From a virus, in IMG/VR virus record IMGVR_UViG_3300047171_000143, positions 1 through 40,919 of that record: a DNA stretch of 40,919 bases; one strand, written 5' to 3'. The notes below the pieces were generated by a model. That model was given only the letters and a program-made list of their open reading frames with translations. It was not told the origin of the DNA and made no database searches. This document shows, in pieces, positions 1 through 7,019 of this stretch (position 1 is the first letter of the stretch; every line of letters starts with the position of its first letter). The position numbers and the translations under genes are program-made.

Positions 1-264
1 ATGGCGTGGAACACGGACAGTACGCATTCGCTGGAGGCCTGGGCGGAGTACCAGCGCAAGCAGGTGGATGGGCTGATTGTGGTGGTGATTCGCGCGAAGG
101 ATGCCGTTTTGGCGGCGGACCCTTTGCTCGACGTGCTCGATGTGCATGACCGGCTGTGGGAGCGTGATGTGCCGGCGCTGCTGGCGAGTCTGCGGCGTGC
201 GCGGGAAGAAGTGCGCGGCGCGCAGTTGAAGCGTGAAGCTAGGAAGCGAGTGGTTAGTGGTTAG
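1..264 (+). CDS. Hypothetical phage protein, possibly 5'-truncated
   Basis: An 87-residue frame that opens with ATG exactly at the window edge, so the true start could lie further left. The protein is mostly helical and charged, with a VIRAKDAV-type hydrophobic stretch near residues 25-40 and an Arg/Lys-rich C-terminus (LRRAREEVRG). I recognise no domain. It ends just inside a tandem heptad repeat, and its last codons (RVVSG) are encoded by that repeat, so the C-terminus may have been changed by repeat growth. It lies on the same strand as the following early genes. Function unknown. Confidence 0.5.
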   Translation: MAWNTDSTHSLEAWAEYQRKQVDGLIVVVIRAKDAVLAADPLLDVLDVHDRLWERDVPALLASLRRAREEVRGAQLKREARKRVVSG

Positions 265-335
265 TGGTTAGTGGTTAGTGATGAGTGATGAGTGATGAGT
301 GTGAGTGATGGGTGTGAGTGTGGAGTGTGAGTGTG
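249..335 (+). repeat. Short tandem heptad repeat (AGTGGTT, then ATGAGTG/GTGAGTG units)
   Basis: About four copies of AGTGGTT run from 249 to roughly 279. They grade into ATGAGTG and GTGAGTG copies up to about 335. The array fills the space between two genes and runs into the first codons of the next one. A similar AGTGGTT pair occurs at 18026-18041 and a GTGGTCA version at 18236-18263. Confidence 0.8.
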
Positions 336-569
336 AAAAGAAGTGATTTTGACGCGTTAACGCAGGGCATTATTCTGGCGACGATGAAAGCTACGCTGCT
401 GCGCGCGGCGGATATTGTGGCCGGAGTAACGCAGGCCGATTCGTTGTGTGTTCAGAGGGACTTGATTGCTCAAGGGGTCGACTTATCCAAGGTCGCCAAG
501 GTGGATCGGGCGGATGTTGCTATGGCCTTTCTGCTTGCGCAAGCGAAGGAGATTCCTGATGGGGACTAA
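318..569 (+). CDS. Hypothetical small phage protein
   Basis: An 83-residue protein with a GTG start at 318. A second in-frame GTG at 333 (giving MKRSDFDAL) is equally plausible, because the first codons come from the tandem repeat. It is helix-rich and Ala/Asp-rich with no recognisable domain or membrane segment. The stop codon overlaps the start of the Gp37/Gp68-like gene by 11 bp, so the two are probably co-translated. It is much too small to be TcmP, the partner protein often found beside three-Cys-motif proteins. Function unknown. Confidence 0.55.
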   Translation: MWSVSVKRSDFDALTQGIILATMKATLLRAADIVAGVTQADSLCVQRDLIAQGVDLSKVAKVDRADVAMAFLLAQAKEIPDGD

Positions 570-1617
570 GACGGGGATTAAGTGGACGGATGCGACTTGG
601 AATCCGATACGCGGTTGCAGTCGTGTGAGCGAGGGTTGCCGGCACTGCTATGCGGAGAGTGTGGCTTACCGGTTCAAGGGGCCAGGGCAGCCTTACGAGG
701 GGCTCGCGGTGCTGAAGAATGGGCATCCGAGCTGGACGGGGGAGATCAGGTTTGTTGAGGAGCATCTGCTGGATCCGCTGAAGTGGAAAGATGTGGCTGG
801 CGATGTGCGGGTCGATGGCGAAGGGCTGCATGTGACGTCGCGAAGGCCCCGGCGGATCTTCGTGAACTCGATGAGCGATCTGTTTCATGAGAATGTGACG
901 GACGAGATGCGCGACAAGATTTTCGCTGTGATGGCGCTGTGTCCGCAGCACACCTTCCAGGTGCTCACGAAGAGGCCGAAGCGGATGCTGGAGTATCTGC
1001 ACGGTGCGTTCGGTCGTATCGCCGACATTGTTGTGAGGATGCGTGCAGAGCGGGGTGATAAGTCGTGCGTGGGGCCACTGGCTCACCTGCCGCCTGGCGC
1101 GCGATGGTGGCCGCTGGCGAATGTGTGGCTGGGTGTGAGTGTGGAGAACCAGGAGACGGCTGACGAGCGCATTCCGCTACTACTTGAAACGCCGGCGGCG
1201 GTGCGGTTTATCTCGGCTGAGCCGTTGCTTGGCAGTCTTTGGATCGCCCCGTGGCTAGGGACAGAATGCTGCCATGACGGTAGTTACTCCGAAGAAGATA
1301 CCAACGCGACGATCTGCCGCGAATGCGAAGAGCAGGGTGTTCTCGACTGGGTGATCTGCGGCGGCGAAAGCGGACCGGGGGCGCGGCCGATGCATCCGGA
1401 TTGGGCGCGTGGGCTGCGGGACCAGTGCATGGCTGCCAGGGTGCCTTTCTTCTTTAAGCAGTGGGGTGAGTATTTGCCGCCTATGACGGATGGTGGCAGA
1501 GATCGCGACGGCGCTCATGTGCTGAATGCTTCGGACGAATTTCAGCGCGTGGGCAAGCATGCGGCGGGGTCGCTGCTCGATGGCCGCGAGTGGAAGCAAT
1601 TTCCGGGAGGGAGATAA
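559..1617 (+). CDS. Phage Gp37/Gp68 family protein (DUF5131), three-Cys motif
   Basis: A 352-residue protein of the DUF5131 (phage Gp37/Gp68) family. The start ATG at 559 gives the family-typical opening MGTKTGIKWTDATWNP, followed by the cysteine cluster C20-x6-C27-x2-C30 (GCSRVSEGCRHCYAES). This spacing suggests an iron-sulfur or zinc site. The C-terminal family block is also present: VICGGESGPGARP, then PFFFKQWGEY. An extra Cys-rich insertion (ECC and CREC near residues 235-260) precedes that block. Family members are common in phages and mobile elements. Their biochemical role is not settled to my knowledge, and a radical-SAM-like or nucleic-acid-modifying enzyme is only a guess. The usual TcmP partner gene is not visible next to it. 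Confidence 0.9.
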   Translation: MGTKTGIKWTDATWNPIRGCSRVSEGCRHCYAESVAYRFKGPGQPYEGLAVLKNGHPSWTGEIRFVEEHLLDPLKWKDVAGDVRVDGEGLHVTSRRPRRIFVNSMSDLFHENVTDEMRDKIFAVMALCPQHTFQVLTKRPKRMLEYLHGAFGRIADIVVRMRAERGDKSCVGPLAHLPPGARWWPLANVWLGVSVENQETADERIPLLLETPAAVRFISAEPLLGSLWIAPWLGTECCHDGSYSEEDTNATICRECEEQGVLDWVICGGESGPGARPMHPDWARGLRDQCMAARVPFFFKQWGEYLPPMTDGGRDRDGAHVLNASDEFQRVGKHAAGSLLDGREWKQFPGGR

Positions 1618-1619
1618 CT

Positions 1620-1985
1620 ATGTGGATTTATGTGGTGTCGCGTGGGGAGCTGGTCGACCCTGCGGGTACGACGATCGGGTTTGGTTACTCGGGCGATGCG
1701 GAGCACTATAACAACACGGCGTCGGAGGCGGTGCCGGATGTGGGGCCGATTCCGCGCGGGGGGTGGAGCATTGGGGAGTTTTTCGACGACCCTGGCGGCA
1801 AGGGTCCGCTGGTGGCGCGGCTGACTCCGAAGCTGTCGACGCAGACGTTTGGGCGGTCGGGGTTCATGATCCATGGCGACACGGCGGCGATGGATCACAC
1901 GGCGAGCCATGGGTGCATCATCCTGGCGCACAACCTGCGGCAGCAGATCGCGGCCTCGGGCGACTCGGACTTAGAGGTCGTGTAA
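1620..1985 (+). CDS. Tlde1/DUF2778-like L,D-transpeptidase-fold protein, candidate endolysin
   Basis: A 121-residue protein starting at ATG 1620, chosen for the strong purine-rich Shine-Dalgarno (GGGAGGGAGA) just before it. An in-frame ATG at 1590 lies inside the upstream gene. The PIPRGGW segment (residues 44-50), His85 in MIHGD and the C-terminal SHGCI motif with Cys99 match the DUF2778/Tlde1 family. That family is related to YkuD L,D-transpeptidases and acts on the stem peptides of peptidoglycan. No signal peptide or membrane segment is visible, so it would need a holin or another route to reach the wall. The holin-like genes 1.5 kb downstream make endolysin the most likely job. Tlde1-type toxins of secretion systems share the fold, so a toxin role cannot be excluded. 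Confidence 0.75.
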   Translation: MWIYVVSRGELVDPAGTTIGFGYSGDAEHYNNTASEAVPDVGPIPRGGWSIGEFFDDPGGKGPLVARLTPKLSTQTFGRSGFMIHGDTAAMDHTASHGCIILAHNLRQQIAASGDSDLEVV

Positions 1986-1994
1986 CTCAAATCT

Positions 1995-2054
1995 ATGAAC
2001 GAAGTTAATCGGGCAATGAAACCGCGCGGGTGCGGCTGTGGGGGAGTGCTTTGA
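1995..2054 (+). CDS. Possible 19-codon leader ORF coupled to the replication gene
   Basis: ATG 1995 opens a 19-residue frame (MNEVNRAMKPRGCGCGGVL). Its TGA stop at 2052-2054 overlaps the TTG that best starts the replication protein. The peptide has no recognisable function and no clear Shine-Dalgarno, so it may be chance. If real, its translation would deliver ribosomes to the TTG start next door. Confidence 0.25.
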   Translation: MNEVNRAMKPRGCGCGGVL

Positions 2055-2830
2055 GTATTCCCTTGATGGCGTTGGTGTGGACGTCGACGATGACGGACGC
2101 GACGGAGGTGGATGTGCTCTCGAAGCTGGCGAGTCATGCCAACGAGGATGGGCAGTCCTGCTTTGCGGGGGTGCCGCGTATTGCCAGGCTCGTGAGGCGT
2201 TCCGAGCGGACGGTACAGCGGACGATCGACAAACTGGAGCGCGACGGCTGGATCACGGTGCGGCGCGGCGACGGGGCCGGCAATTTGACCCAGTACGAGA
2301 TCAACGTGGAGAAGCTGAAAGGGTGTCAGGATGTCACCCTTTTGCCGAAGCAGAAAAGGGTGACATTGGTGCAGCAAAGGGTGACATTGGTGCCAAAAAA
2401 GGGTGACATTGACGCCGGCTCTTTAATAGGAAGAAACGTAAGTAAACAAAAAGCAAACGAAACACCCCCCAGCCCCCTTGTGGCCAAGGGGGAGAAGTGG
2501 TGTGAAAAACCTGCTGTGACTCGGGCGGTTGACCAGGTGAGCAGTGCCCTAGGTATCGCGGAGAATCAGCGGCGGCGGCGGCGGATGCTTGCGAGCGCAG
2601 TGGAGCGAGCCTGCGAGAAGGGCGATCCGGAGCCGACCGTGGCGCTGGCGATGATTGCGGCGGTGCGGAGGCAAGATGAACTGTATGTGCAGGGGGAGTT
2701 GAAGTACAAGTTTGGCCTGGAGAAGTTTATCGGCGGGGGCATCTGGCTGAACGAAAGCCGGTGGGGATGGGACTCGCAGCGGCTGCGGAAGCAGAGCGAT
2801 GCAAGCGTGGGGATGTGGAGGACTGGCTGA
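2051..2830 (+). CDS. Lambda-O-like winged-helix phage replication protein
   Basis: A helix-turn-helix replication protein of 259 residues. I chose TTG 2051 because it gives the family-like N-terminus MSIPLMALVW and follows a GGGGGAG stretch; a GTG at 2030 would add seven residues. The first 95 residues form a winged-helix domain (HANEDGQSCF, then RRSERTVQRTIDKLERDGWI) as in phage O-type and DnaD-like initiators. A linker follows, roughly residues 95-150, whose DNA carries the iteron array described separately. The C-terminal part (about residues 165-259) is helical and may bind a helicase or helicase loader. The likely role is to bind the origin inside its own gene and recruit the host replicative helicase. 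It overlaps the next gene as TGATG. Confidence 0.75.
   Translation: MSIPLMALVWTSTMTDATEVDVLSKLASHANEDGQSCFAGVPRIARLVRRSERTVQRTIDKLERDGWITVRRGDGAGNLTQYEINVEKLKGCQDVTLLPKQKRVTLVQQRVTLVPKKGDIDAGSLIGRNVSKQKANETPPSPLVAKGEKWCEKPAVTRAVDQVSSALGIAENQRRRRRMLASAVERACEKGDPEPTVALAMIAAVRRQDELYVQGELKYKFGLEKFIGGGIWLNESRWGWDSQRLRKQSDASVGMWRTG
2318..2411 (+). repeat. Iteron array, candidate phage replication origin inside the O-like gene
   Basis: Three direct copies of AAAGGGTGACATTG have their GGG at 2358, 2379 and 2401, so spacing is 21 and 22 bp, about two helical turns. An inverted copy lies at 2331-2345 (ATGTCACCCTTTTGC), and a degenerate direct copy at 2318-2328. Copies one and two share a reading frame (RVTLV) but copy three is read in another frame (KGDID), so the DNA rather than the protein is conserved. 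An A-rich, easily melted stretch follows at 2421-2462. This is the lambda ori arrangement: iterons plus AT-rich DNA within the initiator gene. Confidence 0.75.
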
Positions 2831-3093
2831 TGGCGCACAGGCACAACCAGGAAGATCGGGAAATTGATTTGAGGATCGGAATGCAGATTCAATTTCGCCG
2901 TGAGCAGCGGAAGATGACGGCATTGGAGCTGGCGGAGTTGGCAGGAGTGCATCGCAACACCATTTACAGGCTGGAGTGCGGGATGGGATGCAGGAGCTCT
3001 CTGCTGGCGCGAATCATGTTGGTGCTCGAAATCGAAACGAAGGATTTACACCGGGATGCACCAAGGTTGATGCATTTTCACGCGACGGCGTAA
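2830..3093 (+). CDS. XRE/Cro-type helix-turn-helix regulator
   Basis: An 87-residue protein; ATG 2830 shares its A with the TGA stop of the replication gene, so the two are probably translationally coupled. Residues 15-70 form a Cro/CI-type HTH domain: GMQIQFRREQRKMT, then ELAELAGVHRNTIYRLE as the recognition region, then an ILxxLE-like fifth helix. The chain is a single DNA-binding domain without a cleavable CI-type C-terminal domain, so it is more Cro-like than LexA-like. It probably regulates early or replication genes. The target operator was not identified. Confidence 0.8.
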   Translation: MAHRHNQEDREIDLRIGMQIQFRREQRKMTALELAELAGVHRNTIYRLECGMGCRSSLLARIMLVLEIETKDLHRDAPRLMHFHATA

Positions 3094-3151
3094 ATTCGCT
3101 GTACTATTCATTTCGTTGGTTCCTTATCGAGAGTAAGTCTTCTACACGGTT

Positions 3152-3171
3152 CCGAGCGCCGATAGGCTCGG
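3152..3171 (+). terminator. Stem-loop between the regulator and the lysis region
   Basis: CCGAGC pairs with GCTCGG (6 bp) around an 8-nt loop. The stem is followed by CCTCCC rather than a T-run, so a factor-independent terminator is uncertain. It occupies the only gap between the XRE gene and the next gene. CCTCCC is complementary to a Shine-Dalgarno, and none is visible before ATG 3181. Confidence 0.35.
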
Positions 3172-3180
3172 CCTCCCAGA

Positions 3181-3474
3181 ATGTCCAATAACACTCGTGT
3201 GTTCAATTTGACGCGCCGCTTCTTCATGAAGCATAAGCAGGCCTGCCGGGCGGTGGAGAACTGTGCCTGCGCGTGGGTTGAGCCTGGTGTGTCGCTGCGG
3301 GATTTGACGCTGGCCGAGGCGATTACGGCGAGGAATGCGCAGGCTGCGTTGCGCGATCCGCTGCCCTTTGCGGAGCTGCCGGGGGTGATGTACCGGCCTT
3401 CGGCTGGCCGCGAGGTGGGCGGCTATCGGCAGCGGGAGCTGGCGCGGGAAGCGAACCGATTTGCACAGGCGTAA
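3181..3474 (+). CDS. Hypothetical small phage protein
   Basis: A 97-residue basic protein. No Shine-Dalgarno precedes ATG 3181, so the start is uncertain; ATG 3226 (MKHKQACRAVENC) is an alternative. It has Cys residues in ACRAVENCACAW and an Arg-rich tail, but no recognisable fold. It follows an 87-bp non-coding gap with a stem-loop and precedes the likely lysis genes by 17 bp. Function unknown. Confidence 0.5.
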   Translation: MSNNTRVFNLTRRFFMKHKQACRAVENCACAWVEPGVSLRDLTLAEAITARNAQAALRDPLPFAELPGVMYRPSAGREVGGYRQRELAREANRFAQA

Positions 3475-3491
3475 CTCTGGAGGGTCGCGAT

Positions 3492-3773
3492 TTGGACGCT
3501 GAAGCTCGGCACTATCAGGACCAGCTTCATCGTGCCAACCAGGAGAGGATGGAGCGCGTCGAGGTGAAACTCGATGCGCTGCTGGAATCGTCGACGCGGG
3601 TGCAGGAGCAGACGAAGGATTTCCCGAGGTTGACGGAGCGGGTGGCAACGCTCGAGAACCAGTTGAATCGGGCGAAGGGCGCGGCGGCGATGCTGAGCGC
3701 GATTGCGAGTTTGGTTGGAGCGGGCATAGGGGCGGCGGTTGAGGCTGTGCTGCATGCGCTGTTTCGCAAATAG
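3492..3773 (+). CDS. XhlA/holin-associated-like coiled-coil membrane protein
   Basis: A 93-residue protein with a TTG start at 3492 preceded by GGAGGG. Residues 12-65 are a heptad-rich coiled coil (RVEVKLDALLES and RVATLENQLNRAKG). Residues 67-90 are a Gly/Ala-rich hydrophobic segment (MLSAIASLVGAGIGAAV) that should cross the inner membrane, and a short basic tail follows (LFRK). This order, coiled coil then C-terminal membrane anchor, matches XhlA-type lysis accessory proteins. The next gene is holin-like, so a role in timing membrane permeabilisation is likely. The assignment rests on architecture and context rather than on a diagnostic motif. Confidence 0.55.
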   Translation: MDAEARHYQDQLHRANQERMERVEVKLDALLESSTRVQEQTKDFPRLTERVATLENQLNRAKGAAAMLSAIASLVGAGIGAAVEAVLHALFRK

Positions 3774-3807
3774 GAAGAGGGCTGAGGTACTGGAAAGAGG
3801 AGAGAGT

Positions 3808-4641
3808 ATGGCGAACATTTTAAGCAACATTGTGAATCATCCGAAGACGACCGTCAGCGGGCTGCTGATTGGTCTGGTGACAATTGCGGGCGTGCTGTCG
3901 CAGCAGGGCATTACGCTGGGCAATGCGGGAAAAGGCACTATCGTTTCGCTCATTGCCGGTGTGGCGAGTGCCCTGCTGGGATTGCTGGCGAGGGACCCTG
4001 GACCGGCGGCAATACCACCTGTTCCGCCTGCCGGTGATACGCAAAAGCTGGCGGCGTTGATGCTTTGCTCGATTGTGCTGATGGGCTCGGTGGCTGGATG
4101 CTCGGGCGCGCAGGTGGCGCAGGACATTGTGAACTGGACGCCGACGATTGTCTCCAGTGCGCAGGTGGTTGGAACTGTGGTTTCGGGGCTCGATCCGGCG
4201 ATTGCGCCAGGAGTGGCGTTAGCTGTGGCGGGATTTGATGTGGCGGCGCAGACGCTGGCCAACCAGGCCAAGGCATATCTGGCCAACCCCACCTCTTCGC
4301 TGCTGCAGGCGCTGCAGGTGCAAGTGACGACTTTTCAGCAAAGTGTGAACTCTGCCGTGCTGAGTGCGGTGCGTATTACCGATCCAGCAAGTCAGCAGAA
4401 GGTGCTCGGTGCGCTGCAGGGGCTGGCTGTTGGGGTGAACGCGATCCTGGCTCTTGTTGCGAGTATCAAGGGCAACACGGTGTCTGCCTCGAAGGCGGCG
4501 GTGAAGGTAGCGGAGATTGCCCCCTATCTCGACCGGAAGCAAGCGGTGGCGATGGTGGCTGAGCACTATGGCGTGAGCAACGCTCGGGCAATGATAGAGC
4601 TTGATTGGACGCAGGCTCGATTGGCGGATGTGGCGTATTAG
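3808..4641 (+). CDS. Holin-like protein with an internal lipoprotein signal
   Basis: 277 residues starting at ATG 3808, chosen for the AAAGAGGAGAG Shine-Dalgarno; upstream frame overlaps the previous gene. The first 62 residues have two hydrophobic segments (about 15-31 and 43-61) with a short turn and then a charged residue, like a small phage holin. A Pro-rich linker (residues 64-77) leads to a third hydrophobic stretch ending in VAGC (Cys98), a good lipobox. The remaining 180 residues are Ala/Val-rich helices of unknown function. In frame ATGs just before the lipobox could start a separate lipoprotein. One reading is a holin plus outer-membrane spanin-like lipoprotein in a single frame. 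The other is an ordinary membrane protein whose third segment mimics a lipobox. Confidence 0.6.
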   Translation: MANILSNIVNHPKTTVSGLLIGLVTIAGVLSQQGITLGNAGKGTIVSLIAGVASALLGLLARDPGPAAIPPVPPAGDTQKLAALMLCSIVLMGSVAGCSGAQVAQDIVNWTPTIVSSAQVVGTVVSGLDPAIAPGVALAVAGFDVAAQTLANQAKAYLANPTSSLLQALQVQVTTFQQSVNSAVLSAVRITDPASQQKVLGALQGLAVGVNAILALVASIKGNTVSASKAAVKVAEIAPYLDRKQAVAMVAEHYGVSNARAMIELDWTQARLADVAY

Positions 4642-4646
4642 CGTCG

Positions 4647-4898
4647 ATGGATGAGGAGCTGGATGCAGCCGCCGGCGAAGTCGCTGCGATGCAGTTCGCC
4701 GGCGGTATGTCGATTGCTGAGTTGGCTGTCGAGTGGGATCGGGATGTGGAGTGGGTTGAGCGCGTAGTGCGGCGAAAAATGCTCGAGTATATACCGCGTC
4801 GCGATGGAGGGCTGAAGGCTTCGCGGTCTGAAGTCAGGAGGCAACAAAGCGAAGAGCATAGGGCGGCAAGTGAGCTACAGACCGATTTGAAATGGTGA
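4647..4898 (+). CDS. Small helix-turn-helix protein ahead of terminase
   Basis: An 83-residue protein; ATG 4647 lies 5 bp after the preceding stop. Residues 18-45 (GMSIAELAVEWDRDVEWVERVV) look like a helix-turn-helix, as in homeodomain-like or sigma-like DNA-binding proteins. The C-terminal third is charged and probably disordered. It ends 4 bp before the terminase small subunit, so a role as a DNA-packaging accessory or small regulator is plausible. Not recognised by name. Confidence 0.55.
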   Translation: MDEELDAAAGEVAAMQFAGGMSIAELAVEWDRDVEWVERVVRRKMLEYIPRRDGGLKASRSEVRRQQSEEHRAASELQTDLKW

Positions 4899-4902
4899 GC
4901 AA

Positions 4903-5460
4903 ATGACGCCGAAGCAGGCAATCTTCTACGGAGAGTACATCAAGGACGGCAACGCTACTCGTGCTGCGCGTGTTTGTGGGGCTCCGGAGTCGAGTGCTCA
5001 TGTGTACGGCGCCCGAATGCTTAAAAATGCTAAGGTTTCAGCGGCTATCGCGGCCTGGAAAGCTCGCCAGCTCGGCAGGTATGAGATCACCGCTGAGCGT
5101 GTACTGGATGAGCTGTTTAAGCTGGCTACGTATGACTCGGGAAACCTGTACGACGCGGATGGGAATCGGATTCCGGTGCATCTGCTGGACGATGTGACGC
5201 GGGCCGCTGTGTGCGACGTGGAAGACGAAACGACGGAGGCGACGAAGCTGGAAGCGAAGACCGGTGCCGCGCCTGAGATGTTGCGAACCTTGAAACACAA
5301 GCAGCGGATCAAGCTGGCTGAGAAGGGTGCGAATCTTGAGCGCCTGGGGAAGTACTTCAAGCTGTTCTCGGAGTCGGCAATGAGCGCGACGGTGACGCCG
5401 GGCGCTGGCGGGCTTCCGGGTGGGTCTGAGATCACGGTGAGGTTTGTGCGGCCTGAATGA
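4903..5460 (+). CDS. terS: Terminase small subunit
   Basis: A 185-residue protein of the Terminase_2 (XtmA-like) family. The N-terminal 60 residues match the DNA-binding part: MTPKQAIFYGEYIKDGNATRAA, then a hallmark segment placing a Tyr and Ala before LKNAKVSAAI. The middle (VLDELFKLATYD) and the helix LRTLKHKQRIKLAEKGANLE should form the oligomerisation core. It recognises the packaging site on the concatemer and delivers it to the large subunit, whose ATG overlaps this stop (ATGA at 5457-5460). Confidence 0.88.
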   Translation: MTPKQAIFYGEYIKDGNATRAARVCGAPESSAHVYGARMLKNAKVSAAIAAWKARQLGRYEITAERVLDELFKLATYDSGNLYDADGNRIPVHLLDDVTRAAVCDVEDETTEATKLEAKTGAAPEMLRTLKHKQRIKLAEKGANLERLGKYFKLFSESAMSATVTPGAGGLPGGSEITVRFVRPE

Positions 5461-6734
5461 TCATCGATATTCCGGAGGCTGCGGACTTTCTGTTTGAGCC
5501 GGCTCGATTCAAAGTTGGATGGGGTGGACGGGCAGGGGTTAAGAGTTGGAACTTTGCGCGGGCACTGCTGATCCAGGGGCGGGAGACAAGGCTGCGTATC
5601 GCCTGTGCCCGCGAAACGATGAAGTCCATCGACGACAGTGTTCACAAGCTGCTGCAGGATCAGATCGCTGCCATGGGGATGGGCGAGTTCTACTTCGCTC
5701 AAAGGAAGTTGATCTGGGGTCTTAACGGAACCACGTTTTCGTATCACGGTTTGCGCGACAAGATCGTGCATAACATCAAGTCGCTTGAAAGCGTGGACCG
5801 GCTGTGGATCGAAGAAGCGCAGAATGTGTCGAAGAACTCGTGGAACACGGTCATTCCCACCATCCGCAAGCCTGGGTCGGAAATATGGATCAGCTTCAAT
5901 CCGGTGCTTGAATCGGATGAGACTTACCAACGCTATGTCGTGAATCCGCCGATGGGTGCGGTGGTGCGAAAGATGAGTTATCGGGATAACCCGTATTTGT
6001 CGGAAGAGATCAAGGCCGATATGGCGGATTTGAAAACACGCGATCCGGATGAGTTTGAGCATGTTTACGAGGGCGTTTGCAGGCCTGCGGTGCAGGGCGC
6101 GGTTTACAAAGATCAGCTGATTGCCGCGGAGAAGGAAGGGCGTGTTACGCGGGTGCCGTATGATTCGTCGCGGCCGGTGGATACGTTCTGGGATCTGGGC
6201 TTTGGCGACAACGTCTCGATATGGTTTGCGCAGAGCATCGGGTTCGAGTTCCGGTTGATTGACTTCGTGTCTGAGTCGCTGAAGGATGTGAGCTATTACC
6301 TGGCAGAGTTGAGCAAGCGGCCTTATGTGTATGGCAGGGCGTTCCTGCCGCATGATGCCAGGGCGAAGACGCTGGCGGCGGGCGGCCGCACTGTGCAGCA
6401 GCTCGTCGAAGCGGGTGGGTACAAGGTGAAGATTGTGCCGCAGTTGAGCCTTGTGGATGGAATGGCTGCGGTGCGCACGATCTTTAATCGCTGCTGGTTT
6501 GATTCGGAGAAGTGTTCGGAAGGGCTGCAGGCGCTGAAGCACTATCGCTACGAGACAGACGAGCAGATGAGCGACTCCAGCCACATGCAATTCAAGCGGG
6601 AACCGCGGCATGATTGGGCGTCTCACCCTGCGGATGCGTTTCGCTACTTTGCGGTGTCGATCCGGGAGCCTGAGCGGGAGAGGGCGCGTGCTGAGGCGCA
6701 GGCTCCGCCGGTGCGGGTGGGGGTGTGGTCATGA
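5457..6734 (+). CDS. terL: Terminase large subunit (Terminase_3/PBSX-type)
   Basis: The DNA-packaging motor, 425 residues. The ATPase domain has a Walker A-like GGRAGVKS (23-30), in which Val replaces the usual sixth-position Gly, as often varies in this family. Walker B is RLWIEEAQ (115-122). An SFNP motif (147-150) follows as in other Terminase_3 members. The RNase H-like nuclease domain begins with TFWDLGFGDN and its metal-binding Asp246. The C-terminal HDWASHPADAFRY block is strongly conserved in the family. It cuts the concatemer and pumps DNA through the portal encoded 1.7 kb downstream. Both ends overlap neighbours by 4 bp. Confidence 0.93.
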   Translation: MIIDIPEAADFLFEPARFKVGWGGRAGVKSWNFARALLIQGRETRLRIACARETMKSIDDSVHKLLQDQIAAMGMGEFYFAQRKLIWGLNGTTFSYHGLRDKIVHNIKSLESVDRLWIEEAQNVSKNSWNTVIPTIRKPGSEIWISFNPVLESDETYQRYVVNPPMGAVVRKMSYRDNPYLSEEIKADMADLKTRDPDEFEHVYEGVCRPAVQGAVYKDQLIAAEKEGRVTRVPYDSSRPVDTFWDLGFGDNVSIWFAQSIGFEFRLIDFVSESLKDVSYYLAELSKRPYVYGRAFLPHDARAKTLAAGGRTVQQLVEAGGYKVKIVPQLSLVDGMAAVRTIFNRCWFDSEKCSEGLQALKHYRYETDEQMSDSSHMQFKREPRHDWASHPADAFRYFAVSIREPERERARAEAQAPPVRVGVWS

Positions 6735-7006
6735 CTGCTGAGTATCTTGTGGGCGAGATCTTCTCGCGGCATCGGGAGATGCCTTCGGATAAGCGGATCC
6801 TGACTGCGCGTGAGTTTGTAGCGTTGCGTGCACTGATCCTCAACGAGGAGTCGAAAGGTACTGTGCATGCGGGCCTGGGCGGGTCTCTCGTGTGGATGGC
6901 GCCTGGTGAAGTGAAGTATGTGTTGACCGAAGATCGTGTGAGTTGGAAGCACACGCTGACGCGGATGAGCACTGCGACGACGGCGCAGTCGGAAATGTTG
7001 TTCTGA
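6731..7006 (+). CDS. Hypothetical small phage protein
   Basis: A 91-residue protein; ATG 6731 overlaps the terminase stop (ATGA). Its first half is helical (MPSDKRILTAREFVALRALI) and its second half may be beta-rich (GSLVWMAPGEVKYVLTEDRV). No catalytic motif, cysteine pair or membrane segment is visible. It opens a run of six small genes between terminase and portal. Function unknown. Confidence 0.6.
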   Translation: MTAEYLVGEIFSRHREMPSDKRILTAREFVALRALILNEESKGTVHAGLGGSLVWMAPGEVKYVLTEDRVSWKHTLTRMSTATTAQSEMLF

Positions 7007-7019
7007 GAGGGGTGTAGCG

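Noticed and set aside
249-335. CRISPR array
   Set aside because: Units are 7 bp with no unique spacers; it is a simple tandem repeat.
4998-6626. Reverse-strand open frame of 542 codons opposite the terminase genes
   Set aside because: It is the antisense of well-supported terminase genes, is His/Arg-rich, and has no motif or ribosome site. GC-rich codons produce such frames.
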